Positions 29,795 to 40,872 of a stretch of 64,000 bases of DNA are shown here, piece after piece; the first letter of the stretch is position 1, and each line of letters opens with the position of its first letter. This DNA comes from Kosakonia sacchari SP1 (GTDB lineage: Bacteria; Pseudomonadota; Gammaproteobacteria; Enterobacterales; Enterobacteriaceae). The notes below the pieces were generated by a model. That model made no database searches, was not told where the DNA came from, and saw only the letters and a program-made list of their open reading frames with translations. The position numbers were made by a program, and so were the translations under genes. The stretch covers positions 1,488,001 through 1,552,000 of the forward strand of contig NZ_CP007215.2 of assembly GCF_000300455.3 (NCBI RefSeq), written 5' to 3'.

Positions 29795-30424
29795 TTACGT
29801 TTGTTGCGCCTTCTGTAGCGCCCGCTCGGTCGCCGGACGTGTACGAATACGCTCAAACCAGTTAAATACCGCCGGGTAATCTTCCAGATCGACGCGCTGG
29901 CGCGCGTGGGCATTGATCCACGGCCAGGCGGCAATATCGGCAATGCTGTAATGCTCGCCTGCCAGCCACGGTACACGTTCAAGACGTTTATTCAGTACCT
30001 GATACAAACGCTGGGTTTCGACCTGGTAGCGCTCAATAGCGTAGGGCACCGGCTGCGGCGCAAAGTGGTTAAAGTGGTGGTTCTGTCCGAGCATCGGCCC
30101 CAGCCCGCCAACCTGCCAGAACAGCCATTGCAGCGTAAGATGGCGCTCGCGGAGCTCGCCGCTGAGCAATTTCCCTGTTTTTTCCGCCAGATAAAGCAGG
30201 ATCGCTCCGGATTCGAACACGCTAAGCGGCGCGCCGCCATCGGCGGGCAGATGGTCGACAATGGCCGGGATTTTGTTGTTAGGGGAGATGGAGAGAAAGT
30301 CGGGGCGAAACTGATCGCCCTTGCTGATATCCACACGGATCAGGCGATATTCCAGCTCCGCCTCCTCCAGAAAAAGCGTTATTTTATGACCGTTTGGTGT
30401 GGGCGCAAAATAGAGGTCTATCAT
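29795..30424 (-). CDS. yfcG: Disulfide-bond oxidoreductase YfcG (GST-like)
   Basis: YfcG is a glutathione-transferase-fold protein (Nu class) with disulfide reductase activity toward small disulfides using glutathione. The thioredoxin-like half starts IDLYFAPTPNGHKITLFLEEAELEY, of which TPNGHK is the glutathione-site signature; SPNNKIPAIVD and ESGAILLYLAEK follow. The all-helical half has QNHHFNHFAPQ. The start at ATG 30424 lies a few bases after GGGAG; the adjacent TTG is unlikely. It has 209 residues, a little shorter than E. coli (215) at the carboxy end. Confidence 0.94.
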   Translation of the reverse strand: MIDLYFAPTPNGHKITLFLEEAELEYRLIRVDISKGDQFRPDFLSISPNNKIPAIVDHLPADGGAPLSVFESGAILLYLAEKTGKLLSGELRERHLTLQWLFWQVGGLGPMLGQNHHFNHFAPQPVPYAIERYQVETQRLYQVLNKRLERVPWLAGEHYSIADIAAWPWINAHARQRVDLEDYPAVFNWFERIRTRPATERALQKAQQT

Positions 30425-30470
30425 CAAAGCTCCCGTGAAGCGGAAAAGAAACGTCTGAGTTTGAGTATAG

Positions 30471-31208
<738 letters not shown>

Positions 31209-31263
31209 TAAGCCCGGCAACTTCCGTTATTATGGGGCGTTTTCTTCCACATGAGGTGCAGTG

Positions 31264-31815
31264 ATGAAACTGATGTTTGCATCGGATATTCATGGGTCGT
31301 TGCCCGCGACGGAAAGCGTACTGGAACGGTTCGCGCAAAGTGATGCCCGCTGGCTGGTGATCCTTGGCGATGTGCTGAATCACGGCCCGCGCAATGCCTT
31401 ACCCGAAGGCTATGCGCCTGCGCAGGTTGCGGAGCGTTTGAATGAACAGGCCAGCCAAATTATTGCCGTGCGCGGCAACTGCGACAGCGAAGTGGATCAG
31501 ATGCTGCTGAAGTTTCCAATTACTGCGCCCTGGCAGCAGATTTTACTGCCTGAACGCCGCCTGTTTTTGACGCACGGTCACCTCTTTGGCCCGGACGACG
31601 AGACGTCGCTGGCGGCGGGCGATGTGCTGGTCTATGGTCATACGCATATTCCGGTTGCTGAGAAGCGAGGTGTTATTTTCCACTTCAACCCCGGCTCGGT
31701 CAGTATTCCAAAAGGCGGATTCGCGGCCAGCTACGGCATGCTGGAAGAGGACGTATTGCGCGTTATCACACTTAATGATCAGCGGGTTATTGCGCAGGTC
31801 ACGATTAATCCGTAA
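31264..31815 (+). CDS. yfcE: Metallophosphoesterase YfcE
   Basis: YfcE is a small manganese-dependent phosphodiesterase of the calcineurin-like family, active in vitro on simple phosphodiesters; the physiological substrate is unknown. Metal-binding motifs are intact: ASDIHGS, LGDVLNHGPRN, RGNCDSE, LTHGHLFG and YGHTHIP. The ATG at 31264 is 7 bases after GAGG; the GTG just before it (31261), used in some annotations, would add one residue. It lies 55 bp after yfcF and 54 bp before yfcD on the same strand. Confidence 0.94.
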   Translation: MKLMFASDIHGSLPATESVLERFAQSDARWLVILGDVLNHGPRNALPEGYAPAQVAERLNEQASQIIAVRGNCDSEVDQMLLKFPITAPWQQILLPERRLFLTHGHLFGPDDETSLAAGDVLVYGHTHIPVAEKRGVIFHFNPGSVSIPKGGFAASYGMLEEDVLRVITLNDQRVIAQVTINP

Positions 31816-31869
31816 GTTACCTTTCAACCGAAACGCGCCAACAGAGCGCCCTAAAGAGAAGATTTCCCG

Positions 31870-32415
31870 ATGGTGGAACAGAGTCATTTTGCAGGCATGG
31901 AGTGGGTGGATATTGTCAATGAAGACAATGAGGTGATCGCGCAGGCCAGCCGGCAGCAAATGCGGGCGCAATGTCTGCGTCACCGCGCAACCTACATTGT
32001 GGTGCATGATGGGATGGGCAAAGTGCTGGTGCAGCGTCGCACAGAGATCAAAGATTTTATGCCCGGTATGCTGGATGCCACCGCCGGTGGTGTGGTGCAG
32101 GCAGGGGAAAACCTGCTGGATTCCGCGCGCCGCGAAGCGGAAGAAGAGTTAGGTATTGCGGGTGTGCCGTTTGCCGAGCATGGCCAGTTTTATTTTGAAG
32201 ATGAACACTGTCGGGTCTGGGGCGGGCTGTTCAGCTGCGTTTCCCACGGGCCGTTCGCGTTGCAGGAAGAAGAAGTCAGCGAAGTATGCTGGATGACGCC
32301 GGAAGAGATCACCGCGCGCTGCGACGAGTTTACCAATGATTCGTTAAAAGCGCTGGCACTGTGGATGACGCGCAATGCAAGTAATGATGCGGTAGCGGTG
32401 CAGGAAGCAGAGTAA
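31870..32415 (+). CDS. yfcD: Nudix hydrolase YfcD
   Basis: A 181-residue Nudix protein close to the E. coli length (180). The Nudix box is complete from [20 protein letters not shown] to EELGI, holding the metal-binding glutamates. Homology to isopentenyl-diphosphate isomerase-type Nudix proteins is visible in the opening [20 protein letters not shown]. The substrate is not established. A strong terminator follows. In E. coli yfcC lies between yfcD and pta; here that place is a 289-bp gap. Confidence 0.94.
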   Translation: MVEQSHFAGMEWVDIVNEDNEVIAQASRQQMRAQCLRHRATYIVVHDGMGKVLVQRRTEIKDFMPGMLDATAGGVVQAGENLLDSARREAEEELGIAGVPFAEHGQFYFEDEHCRVWGGLFSCVSHGPFALQEEEVSEVCWMTPEEITARCDEFTNDSLKALALWMTRNASNDAVAVQEAE

Positions 32416-32435
32416 TCAGCGTTTCTGCCGCAGGC

Positions 32436-32468
32436 AAAACACCGACATTATCGGTGTTTTGTTTTTTT
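32436..32468 (+). terminator. yfcD intrinsic terminator
   Basis: AAAACACCGA (32436-32445) and TCGGTGTTTT (32451-32460) form a perfect 10-bp stem with loop CATTA, then G and seven Ts. Confidence 0.93.
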
Positions 32469-32658
32469 ATCTCCTGACAGCAGATATAGCCGCGCAAGCA
32501 TAAAGCTGCTTTCACAGAAGCGATACTGATTTGCCCCTGAAAGCCATGTCGAAACCTCTACAGAGAAGCACCTGTCGCGCTGTGAGATTTCACTCCTGGA
32601 TAAGGCGAGCCAAAATCTGCTTCGCTTGCCAACAAAACATGATTTTCTGTCAGAAATA

Positions 32659-32686
32659 AAAAAGGCGACCGGATGGTCGCCTTTTT
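32659..32686. terminator. pta terminator
   Basis: AAAAAGGCGACC and GGTCGCCTTTTT form a perfect 12-bp stem with loop GGAT. The A-run on the plus strand is the T-tract for pta on the minus strand, and the hairpin reads both ways. Between this and the yfcD terminator (32469-32658) I see no gene or clear motif. Confidence 0.92.
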
Positions 32687-32704
32687 GTTGCCGGTTAAAG
32701 CAGA

Positions 32705-34843
32705 TTACTGCTGTGAAGCCTGGATCGCGGTCAGTGCGATGGTGTAGACGATATCGTCTACCAGCGCGCCACGGGACAGGTCGTTAACCGGTTTGCGCAT
32801 GCCCTGCAGCATCGGCCCGATGGAGATCAGGTCAGCAGAACGCTGTACCGCTTTGTAGGTGGTGTTACCGGTGTTCAGATCCGGGAAGATGAACACGGTA
32901 GCGCGACCTGCAACCGGCGAGTTCGGCGCTTTGGATTTCGCAACGTCAGCCATAACCGCAGCGTCATACTGCAGCGGGCCGTCGATTACCAGGTCTGGAC
33001 GTTTTTCTTGCGCCAGACGAGTCGCTTCACGCACTTTCTCTACATCGCTACCCGCGCCGGAGTTACCGGTGGAGTAGGAGAGCATTGCCACGCGCGGTTC
33101 GATACCGAACGCGATAGCGGAATCCGCAGACTGAATCGCGATTTCTGCCAGTTGTTCAGCGGTCGGATCCGGGTTGATGGCGCAGTCACCGTACACATAA
33201 ACCTGTTCCGGCAGCAGCATAAAGAACACGGAAGAAACCAGTGAGCTGCCCGGTGCGGTTTTGATCAACTGCAGCGGCGGACGGATGGTGTTCGCGGTGG
33301 TGTGCACAGCACCAGAAACCAGACCGTCTACTTCGTCTTGTTCCAGCATCAGCGTGCCGAGAACTACGTTGTCTTCCAGCTGTTCGCGGGCGACGGCTTC
33401 GGTCATGCCCTTGCTCTTACGCAGCTCAACCAGGCGAGCAACGTAGCTTTCACGCACTACGTCCGGATCGACGATTTCAATCCCGGTGCCCAGCTCAACG
33501 CCTTGCGCAGCGGCAACGCGGTTGATCTCGTCCGGGTTACCCAGCAGGATACAGGTCGCGATACCACGTTCAGCACAGATAGCGGCAGCTTTCACGGTAC
33601 GTGGTTCGTCGCCTTCCGGCAGAACAACGCGTTTGCCCGCTTTGCGCGCCAGCTCGGTCAACTGGTAACGGAAGGCCGGCGGAGAGAGACGACGGCTGCG
33701 TTCGGAGGTCGCGGTCAGAGAATCGATCCACTGGGCATTGATGTAGCCAGCCACGTATTCCTGAACGTTTTCGATACGCTCGTTATCATCAACCGGAACT
33801 TCCAGGTTGAAGCTCTGCAGGCTCAGGGAAGTCTGCCAGGTGTTGGTATTCACCATAAATACCGGCAGGCCGGTGGCGAATGCACGCTCGCACAGTTTGC
33901 GTACGCTGGCGTCCATTTCGTAGCCGCCAGTCAGCAGCAGCGCACCGATTTCCACGCCGTTCATCGCAGCCAGGCAAGCGGCAACCAGCACGTCCGGACG
34001 GTCTGCGGAAGTCACCAGCAGTGAACCCGGGCGGAAGTGTTCCAGCATGTGCGGAATGCTGCGCGCACAGAAGGTCACAGATTTCACGCGGCGGGTTTTG
34101 ATATCGCCTTCGTTAACAATGGTCGCGTTCAGGTGGCGAGCCATGTCGATTGCGCGGGTGGCAATAAGATCGAAACTCCACGGCACAGCGCCCAGCACCG
34201 GCAACGGGCTGGCTTCTTGCAGTTTCGCCGGGTCGATATGAATAACTTTAGCTTTAGACGAGTCATCAAAAATTTCTGACAGGTCAGGGCGGGTACGGCC
34301 TTGTTCATCAACCGGTGCGTTCAGTTTATTAACGATAACGCCAGTGATGTTGGTGTTTTTCGTACCACCGAAGCTGTTGCGGGTCAGTTCGATACGCTCT
34401 TTCAGCTGTTCCGGCGTGTCGGTGCCCTGAGACATGACAAACACGATTTCTGCGTTCAGCGTTTTCGCGATTTCAAAGTTCAGCGACTGCGCGAACTGAT
34501 GTTTACGCGTCGGAACCAGGCCTTCAACCAGTACCACTTCAGCGTCTTTGCTGCTTTCGTGATAGCGGGCGATGATCTCTTCCATCAGCACGTCTTTCTG
34601 GTTGCTGGAGAGCAGCGACTCAACGTGGCTCATTTTCAGCGGTTCTGCTGCAGTCAGGCCAGAGTTAGCACGCACGATAGTGGTGGTCTGGTCCGGCGCA
34701 TCGCCACCGGCGCGCGGCTGGGCAATCGGTTTAAAGACGCTCAGACGAACGCCTTTGCGTTCCATAGCACGGATAACGCCAAGGCTGACGCTGGTCAGGC
34801 CGACGCTGGTTCCGGTAGGGATCAGCATAATAATACGGGACAC
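32705..34843 (-). CDS. pta: Phosphate acetyltransferase Pta
   Basis: Pta converts acetyl-CoA and phosphate to acetyl phosphate, the first half of the acetate switch completed by AckA. The long enterobacterial form (712 residues, E. coli 714) is present: an amino-terminal P-loop-like BioD domain opening with [16 protein letters not shown], a middle DRTGG regulatory domain, and the catalytic PTA domain from about residue 390 ([18 protein letters not shown]). The motif [10 protein letters not shown] near the end is conserved. It lies 78 bp after ackA on the same strand and ends at a strong terminator. Confidence 0.98.
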   Translation of the reverse strand: MSRIIMLIPTGTSVGLTSVSLGVIRAMERKGVRLSVFKPIAQPRAGGDAPDQTTTIVRANSGLTAAEPLKMSHVESLLSSNQKDVLMEEIIARYHESSKDAEVVLVEGLVPTRKHQFAQSLNFEIAKTLNAEIVFVMSQGTDTPEQLKERIELTRNSFGGTKNTNITGVIVNKLNAPVDEQGRTRPDLSEIFDDSSKAKVIHIDPAKLQEASPLPVLGAVPWSFDLIATRAIDMARHLNATIVNEGDIKTRRVKSVTFCARSIPHMLEHFRPGSLLVTSADRPDVLVAACLAAMNGVEIGALLLTGGYEMDASVRKLCERAFATGLPVFMVNTNTWQTSLSLQSFNLEVPVDDNERIENVQEYVAGYINAQWIDSLTATSERSRRLSPPAFRYQLTELARKAGKRVVLPEGDEPRTVKAAAICAERGIATCILLGNPDEINRVAAAQGVELGTGIEIVDPDVVRESYVARLVELRKSKGMTEAVAREQLEDNVVLGTLMLEQDEVDGLVSGAVHTTANTIRPPLQLIKTAPGSSLVSSVFFMLLPEQVYVYGDCAINPDPTAEQLAEIAIQSADSAIAFGIEPRVAMLSYSTGNSGAGSDVEKVREATRLAQEKRPDLVIDGPLQYDAAVMADVAKSKAPNSPVAGRATVFIFPDLNTGNTTYKAVQRSADLISIGPMLQGMRKPVNDLSRGALVDDIVYTIALTAIQASQQ

Positions 34844-34921
34844 GGTTAATCCTCTTTCGTTACCGTCTTGCGAGACGGGTTACAAAACAGCACCGCCAGC
34901 GTGGGCTGGCGGTGTGTGGAA

Positions 34922-36124
34922 TCAGGCAGTCAGGCGGCTCGCGTCTTGCGCGATGACCAGCTCTTCGTTTGTCGGGATAACGACAGCCGGGCGGGTGCCT
35001 TCTTTGTTGATAAAGCCAGACTTACCAAAACGGGCAGCCAGGTTACGTTCGTGGTCAACTTCAAAGCCGAGAACGCCCAGTTTGCCCAGCGACAGTTCAC
35101 GTACCATGGCGGCGTTTTCACCGATACCGCCGGTGAAGACAACCGCGTCCAGACGACCTTCCATCAGCGCGGTGTAAGAGCCGATGTATTTCGCCAGACG
35201 GTGGCAGTAAACGTCCATTGCGCGCTTCGCGTCTTCTTTATCTTTGTAGTTGTCTTCTACATAACGGCAGTCGCTGGTGACTTCGGTCAGACCCAGCAGG
35301 CCGGACTCTTTGGTCAGCATTTTGTTGATAGCTTCAACGCTCATGCCCAGGGTGTCATGCAAATGGAAAATGATTGCCGGGTCGATATCACCAGAACGGG
35401 TACCCATTACCAGGCCTTCCAGCGGGGTCAGACCCATGGAAGTATCAACGCATTTGCCGTTACGGATAGCGGAAACAGAACCACCGTTGCCCAGGTGGCA
35501 GGTGATGATGTTCAGCTCTTCAACCGGTTTGTTCAGAACTTTGGCTGCTTCCTGAGTCACATAGAAGTGGCTGGTGCCGTGTGCGCCATAGCGACGAACG
35601 CCATGCTCTTTGTACAGTTTGTACGGCAGCGCATACAGGTAGGATTCTTCCGGCATCGTGGTGTGGAACGCAGTGTCGAACACGGCCACGTTTTTGTCTT
35701 TCAGGTTCGGGAAGGATTTCAGCGCTTCGGCGATGCCGATCAAATGAGCCGGGTTGTGCAGCGGTGCGAAAGAGGCTGCATCTTTGATGCCCTGAATAAC
35801 GGATTCGTCGATAACCACGGAGCTGGTGTATTTTTCGCCACCGTGCACGATGCGGTGACCGATTGCGGTCAGCTGTGCAGACAGTTCTGGTTTTTGTGCC
35901 AGAATAGTGTTAACGATAAAGTTCAGCGCTTCGCTGTGAGCGGCACCTGCACCTAAAGCCGCTTCTTGTTTACCGCCATCAATTTTCCACTTGATGCGCG
36001 CTTCAGGAAGATGGAAACACTCGGCTAAACCAGAAAGGTACTCGTCACCATTAACTGCATCGATGATTGCGAATTTCAGTGAGGAGCTACCGCAGTTCAG
36101 AACCAGTACTAACTTACTCGACAT
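34922..36124 (-). CDS. ackA: Acetate kinase AckA
   Basis: AckA makes ATP and acetate from acetyl phosphate and ADP, and its balance with Pta sets the level of acetyl phosphate, a signalling phosphodonor. The ASKHA-fold motifs are clear: [13 protein letters not shown] at the start, GHRIVHGGE with the substrate-binding arginine, [12 protein letters not shown], and [14 protein letters not shown]. It has 400 residues as in E. coli. It is transcribed ahead of pta and divergent from yfbV. Confidence 0.98.
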   Translation of the reverse strand: MSSKLVLVLNCGSSSLKFAIIDAVNGDEYLSGLAECFHLPEARIKWKIDGGKQEAALGAGAAHSEALNFIVNTILAQKPELSAQLTAIGHRIVHGGEKYTSSVVIDESVIQGIKDAASFAPLHNPAHLIGIAEALKSFPNLKDKNVAVFDTAFHTTMPEESYLYALPYKLYKEHGVRRYGAHGTSHFYVTQEAAKVLNKPVEELNIITCHLGNGGSVSAIRNGKCVDTSMGLTPLEGLVMGTRSGDIDPAIIFHLHDTLGMSVEAINKMLTKESGLLGLTEVTSDCRYVEDNYKDKEDAKRAMDVYCHRLAKYIGSYTALMEGRLDAVVFTGGIGENAAMVRELSLGKLGVLGFEVDHERNLAARFGKSGFINKEGTRPAVVIPTNEELVIAQDASRLTA

Positions 36125-36460
36125 GGAAGTACCTATTTATGATACGTGGCTAAAAAAGGTCAGTGAGTCGCACAGCGTAGCGCAGGTGAATACTGACAAT
36201 TATGATTAACATCATGCCGGGTTTACTTTCTGGCATGATGAGAAGAATACATAAAATTTTAAGCTATTTTGCGCAAATTTCAGACAGTGGCATAATGAGC
36301 TTAAATTTGACGATTTAAAGATATTCGTCTAATGAACCGGTCAAGGCCGCCACAGGATACCTGATACCAGGTGGGATTGACAAAAAATTTTAACGATGTC
36401 ATTCACAGTTGTTGTTTTGCACAAATTTTTTAATTTTTATATGTGAAGTTGAGGTAAACC
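36125..36460. other. Intergenic region between ackA and yfbV with a hairpin
   Basis: This 336-bp AT-rich stretch carries the divergent ackA and yfbV promoters. A perfect 9-bp inverted repeat, CATCATGCC (36210-36218) with GGCATGATG (36232-36240), lies about 90 bp upstream of ackA and could be a leader hairpin or an operator. TTGACA at 36377-36382 is a -35 candidate for yfbV but has only a poor -10. I see no gene. Confidence 0.5.
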
Positions 36461-36916
36461 ATGTCCACTTCAGAGAATCGACCCGTCACTTTTTTTAGTT
36501 TGTTTAGTCGGGGTCAGCACTATGCGAAGACCTGGCCTATGGAAAAACGCCTCGCTCCGATGTTCGTTGAAAACCGGGTAATCCGCGCAATGCGCTATGC
36601 CACGCGCTTTATGCCGCCCGTGGCCGTGTTTACTCTCTGCTGGCAAATTGCGCTCGGCGGTCAGCTTGGACCGGCGGTGGCTACCGCGCTGTTTGCGCTG
36701 AGCTTGCCGATGCAAGGGTTGTGGTGGCTGGGTAAGCGTTCCGTGACGCCGCTACCGCCGTCGATTCTGCACTGGTTTTATGAAGTGCGCGGTAAGTTGC
36801 AAGAAGCGGGGCAGGCGCTGGCACCTGTAGAGGGTAAGCCTGATTATCAGGCGCTGGCCGACACGCTTAAGCGTGCTTTTAAACAACTCGATAAAACATT
36901 TCTTGATGATTTGTGA
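36461..36916 (+). CDS. yfbV: UPF0208 membrane protein YfbV
   Basis: A 151-residue inner-membrane protein with two hydrophobic segments (about residues 46-88, [16 protein letters not shown] then [18 protein letters not shown]) and soluble ends. Length equals E. coli YfbV. In E. coli YfbV loss lets the Ter macrodomain organisation spread, linking it to chromosome arrangement, though the mechanism is unclear. GAGG precedes the start. It is followed by a terminator. Confidence 0.93.
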   Translation: MSTSENRPVTFFSLFSRGQHYAKTWPMEKRLAPMFVENRVIRAMRYATRFMPPVAVFTLCWQIALGGQLGPAVATALFALSLPMQGLWWLGKRSVTPLPPSILHWFYEVRGKLQEAGQALAPVEGKPDYQALADTLKRAFKQLDKTFLDDL

Positions 36917-36942
36917 GTTTGAGCAAGTTTCGCCATCTCTAT

Positions 36943-36980
36943 AAAAGAAGGCATTTTTGCGATGTCTTCTTTTTTATTTT
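36943..36980 (+). terminator. Terminator after yfbV
   Basis: AAAAGAAGGCAT (36943-36954) pairs with ATGTCTTCTTTT (36962-36973) over 12 bp with one G-T pair, then TATTTTTC follows. Confidence 0.8.
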
Positions 36981-37040
36981 TCATCGTGTTCTACCCAAAA
37001 CCCCCGGCAAATCAAAAAAGCCGTCTTTTTCAGCAGGTAA

Positions 37041-37583
<543 letters not shown>

Positions 37584-37593
37584 GGAGGTGAGT

Positions 37594-38253
37594 GTGCAGT
37601 GTAAAGGATTTCTGTTTGACCTGGATGGCACCCTGGTGAATTCGCTGCCCGCCGTGGAGCGGGCTTGGTGTAACTGGGCTGATCGATTTGGTATCGCGCA
37701 TGATGAAATACTGAATTTTATCCATGGCAAACAGGCGATTACCTCGCTGCGGCATTTCTTACCGGGCAAGTCTGAAGCAGAGATTGCGGCTGAATTTACC
37801 TGGCTTGAACAGATTGAAGCGGCAGACACTGATGGCATTACCGCGCTACCTGGCGCGATTGCGCTGCTTCAGCATTTAGATGAGTCAGGCATTCCATGGG
37901 CCATCGTCACTTCCGGGTCGGTGCCTGTCGCTCACGCGCGACATCGTGCAACCGGCTTGCCGACGCCGAAAGTGTTCGTCACCGCCGAGCAGGTCACACG
38001 CGGCAAACCTGAGCCTGATGCTTATCTCCTTGGCGCACAGCTGCTGAGGCTGGCACCGCAAGAGTGCGTGGTGGTGGAAGATGCGCCGGCGGGTGTCCTT
38101 TCCGGCCTTGCCGCAGGTTGCCATGTGATTGCGGTAAATGTTCCTGCAGATGCCCCCCGGCTTGATGAAGTCGATTTCCGGCTCACTACACTCGAAGCGC
38201 TCGATGTCGCAAAACGGCCGGACGGCCTGGTGAATGTCACGCTAAAGGCCTGA
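37594..38253 (+). CDS. hxpA: HAD-family sugar phosphatase HxpA (YfbT)
   Basis: A haloacid-dehalogenase superfamily phosphatase active in E. coli on several hexose phosphates. The nucleophile motif FDLDGTLVNS is in the first 16 residues, with motif II in IVTSGS, motif III lysine in KPEPDAYLLGA and motif IV VVEDAPAGVLSG. I chose the GTG at 37594, five bases after AGGAGG, giving 219 residues; a GTG at 37588 overlaps that site. The strong ribosome site overlaps the yfbU stop, so the two genes are likely coupled. Terminator follows. Confidence 0.92.
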   Translation: MQCKGFLFDLDGTLVNSLPAVERAWCNWADRFGIAHDEILNFIHGKQAITSLRHFLPGKSEAEIAAEFTWLEQIEAADTDGITALPGAIALLQHLDESGIPWAIVTSGSVPVAHARHRATGLPTPKVFVTAEQVTRGKPEPDAYLLGAQLLRLAPQECVVVEDAPAGVLSGLAAGCHVIAVNVPADAPRLDEVDFRLTTLEALDVAKRPDGLVNVTLKA

Positions 38254-38264
38254 TTCCATGATTT

Positions 38265-38288
38265 AACCCCACTTTTGTGGGGTTTTTT
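38265..38288 (+). terminator. hxpA intrinsic terminator
   Basis: AACCCCAC (38265-38272) and GTGGGGTT (38277-38284) with a TTTT loop, then a T-run. Strong rho-independent terminator. Confidence 0.9.
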
Positions 38289-38328
38289 ATGGCACTATTT
38301 CTCCACTATCAACTGACAAGGATTCGTT

Positions 38329-40161
38329 GTGAACGGTGAGCTTATCTGGGTACTGTGTCTGCTAGGCATCGCGGTGGTGCTTTTTGCAACGGGCAAAGTG
38401 CGTATGGATGCTGTTGCGCTGTTTGTTATTGTTGCCTTTGTTCTCAGTGGAACGCTGACGCTTTCCGAAGCGTTGTCTGGTTTTAGTGACCCGAACGTCG
38501 TGTTAATTGCCGCTCTGTTTATCATCGGCGATGGCCTGGTGCGCACTGGCGTAGCGACGAATATGGGGGCGTGGCTCGTCAACATGGCGGGCAGCAGCGA
38601 AATCAAAATGCTGGTGCTGTTGATGGTTACCGTTGCCGGGCTTGGCGCATTTATGAGTTCGACCGGTGTGGTGGCGATCTTTATCCCGGTGGTACTGAGT
38701 GTGTCAATGCGCATGCAGATTTCGCCGTCGCGGCTGATGATGCCGCTCAGCTTCGCCGGCCTTATTAGCGGCATGATGACGCTGGTAGCGACGCCGCCGA
38801 ACCTTGTCGTTAACAGTGAGTTGCTACGTGAAGGTTTTGACGGGTTCAGCTTTTTTAGCGTGACGCCTTTGGGGCTGGTGATTTTGCTGCTTGGCATCAT
38901 TTATATGCTGTTGATGCGTTTCACGTTGAAAGGGGAGAATGACGATACCGCGCGTGAAAGCTGGAAACGCCGCAGTTTTCGCGATCTTATTAAAGAGTAT
39001 CGTCTGGCCGGGCGGGCGCGCCGTCTGGCGATTCGCCCCGGTTCGCCAATGATTGGGCAGCGCCTGGATGATTTACAACTGCGTGAACGCTATGGTGCCA
39101 ACATTATCGGTGTTGAGCGCTGGCGACATTTCCGGCGTGTCATTGTTAACGTTAATGGGGTGTCCGAATTTCGTGCCCGCGATGTGCTGCTGATTGATAT
39201 GTCTGCCGCCGAAGTCGACTTGCGCCAGTTTTGCGCTGAACAACTGCTTGAACCGATGATCCTGCGCGGTGAGTATTTTTCCGACCAGGCGCTGGATGTT
39301 GGGATGGCGGAGGTGTCGTTGATCCCGGATTCGGAACTGATAGGGAAGACAGTGCGGGAAATCGGTTTTCGCACCCGCTACGGTCTTAACGTTGTTGGTC
39401 TGAAACGCAACGGCGAGGCGCTGGAAGGTGCGGTGACGGATGAAATGTTACAACTGGGCGACGTTTTTCTGGTGGTCGGGAACTGGAAACTCATCAGCCA
39501 GCTTGGTTCGCACGGGCGCGACTTTGTGGTGCTCAATTTGCCGGTGGAAGAGAGCGCTGCGTCTCCGGCGCACAGCCAGGCGGCACATGCCATTTTCTGT
39601 CTGGTATTGATGGTTGCTTTGATGCTGACCGATGAAATTCCCAATCCGGTTGCCGCGATCATTGCTTGTATGCTGATGGGCAAGTTTCGCTGTATTGATG
39701 CAGAAAGTGCGTATAAAGCGATCCACTGGCCGAGCATTATTTTGATTGTCGGCATGATGCCGTTCGCGCTGGCGTTGCAAAAAACTGGCGGTGTGGATCT
39801 GGTGGTGAAAGGGTTGATGGATTTGGGCGGCGGCTACGGTCCGCACCTGATGCTAATATGCTTGTTCGTGATGTGCGCCACGATTGGTTTATTTATCTCT
39901 AACACTGCGACCGCGGTATTGATGGCGCCGATTGCCCTGGCGGCGGCGAAATCGATGGGCGTTTCGCCTTACCCGTTCGCAATGGTCGTGGCGATGGCGG
40001 CCTCGGCTGCGTTTATGACGCCCGTTTCCTCACCGGTGAATACGCTGGTTTTAGGGCCGGGTAACTATCAGTTTAGTGATTTCGTAAAAATCGGCGTGCC
40101 GTTCACGATGCTGGTGATGGTGGTCTGCGCACTATTAATTCCGGTGCTGTTCCCGTTTTGA
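38329..40161 (+). CDS. yfbS: SLC13-family transporter YfbS with two RCK_C (TrkA-C) domains
   Basis: A 610-residue inner-membrane protein like E. coli YfbS. Hydrophobic segments in the amino and carboxy halves form an ArsB/SLC13 (DASS-like) transporter fold; the halves each carry a substrate-motif-like stretch, such as [12 protein letters not shown] and [12 protein letters not shown]. Between them, roughly residues 205-390, lie two TrkA-C regulatory domains ([16 protein letters not shown] and [13 protein letters not shown] mark their starts). The transported anion is unknown. The GTG start follows AAGGA. Confidence 0.92.
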   Translation: MNGELIWVLCLLGIAVVLFATGKVRMDAVALFVIVAFVLSGTLTLSEALSGFSDPNVVLIAALFIIGDGLVRTGVATNMGAWLVNMAGSSEIKMLVLLMVTVAGLGAFMSSTGVVAIFIPVVLSVSMRMQISPSRLMMPLSFAGLISGMMTLVATPPNLVVNSELLREGFDGFSFFSVTPLGLVILLLGIIYMLLMRFTLKGENDDTARESWKRRSFRDLIKEYRLAGRARRLAIRPGSPMIGQRLDDLQLRERYGANIIGVERWRHFRRVIVNVNGVSEFRARDVLLIDMSAAEVDLRQFCAEQLLEPMILRGEYFSDQALDVGMAEVSLIPDSELIGKTVREIGFRTRYGLNVVGLKRNGEALEGAVTDEMLQLGDVFLVVGNWKLISQLGSHGRDFVVLNLPVEESAASPAHSQAAHAIFCLVLMVALMLTDEIPNPVAAIIACMLMGKFRCIDAESAYKAIHWPSIILIVGMMPFALALQKTGGVDLVVKGLMDLGGGYGPHLMLICLFVMCATIGLFISNTATAVLMAPIALAAAKSMGVSPYPFAMVVAMAASAAFMTPVSSPVNTLVLGPGNYQFSDFVKIGVPFTMLVMVVCALLIPVLFPF

Positions 40162-40187
40162 CATGACCGGGCTGTTGGCCCGGCATG
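40162..40187. terminator. Hairpin between convergent yfbS and yfbR
   Basis: CATG-A-CCGGGC and GCCCGG-CATG pair around TGTTG with a single bulged A, filling the 31-bp gap between two convergent genes. No clear T-tract on either strand, so termination is likely but not certain. Confidence 0.6.
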
Positions 40188-40192
40188 TTCAG

Positions 40193-40792
40193 TTACAGCG
40201 GCGAATCCTGGCTGATTTCATCCAGCGACAAATGAAAGCTCGGCACAAACACCTGCATAAAGTAATCCATTTCCGGGCTGCGGCGCGCATCGAGTGTTTT
40301 TTCCAGCCGTGATTTAGCCAGCAAGAATTCGTTGTTGCCAGCGGAGAGTTCTTCCAGACATTTCAGATAAGCGCACAGGGCATCTGCCTGTTTCACGATC
40401 GATTTTTCTTCTGCGGTGTAGTGATGTTCGTCGATCAGCGGCGCAAAAATATCGCGCAGTTCTTCCGGCACCATCTCGACCAGTTTTTGCTGGGCGATCT
40501 TCTCGATGGCTTTATATTCCTGGGCGATCTGCGAGTTGAAGTATTTTACCGGCGTTGGCAAATCTCCGGTCAGCACTTCCGATGCATCGTGGTACATCGC
40601 CAGTAACGCGATGCGTTCAGCATTGACCTGGCCTGCGAATTTACGGTTTTTAATCGCCGCCAGCGCATGGGCGACCATCGCGACTTGCAGGCTATGTTCG
40701 GAGACATTCTCCGTGCGCACATTGCGCATCAGCGGCCAGCGATTGATGAGTTTAAGGCGGGAAAGGTGGGCGAAAAAATGGCTCTGACTCAT
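40193..40792 (-). CDS. yfbR: 5'-deoxynucleotidase YfbR
   Basis: YfbR is an HD-domain phosphohydrolase that removes phosphate from deoxyribonucleoside 5'-monophosphates, helping balance dNTP pools and thymidylate precursors. The metal-binding residues are H33, H68, D69 and D137 ([19 protein letters not shown]). The 199-residue length equals E. coli. It lies 80 bp after alaA on the same strand and shares a hairpin with yfbS. Confidence 0.96.
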   Translation of the reverse strand: MSQSHFFAHLSRLKLINRWPLMRNVRTENVSEHSLQVAMVAHALAAIKNRKFAGQVNAERIALLAMYHDASEVLTGDLPTPVKYFNSQIAQEYKAIEKIAQQKLVEMVPEELRDIFAPLIDEHHYTAEEKSIVKQADALCAYLKCLEELSAGNNEFLLAKSRLEKTLDARRSPEMDYFMQVFVPSFHLSLDEISQDSPL

Positions 40793-40872
40793 GGTTAACC
40801 TTGTCTGTGACTGCGACCTGAGTCATTGTGCGCAGAGAGTGGGGGAAGATGCAAATCCTCCCCCCGGAATGC

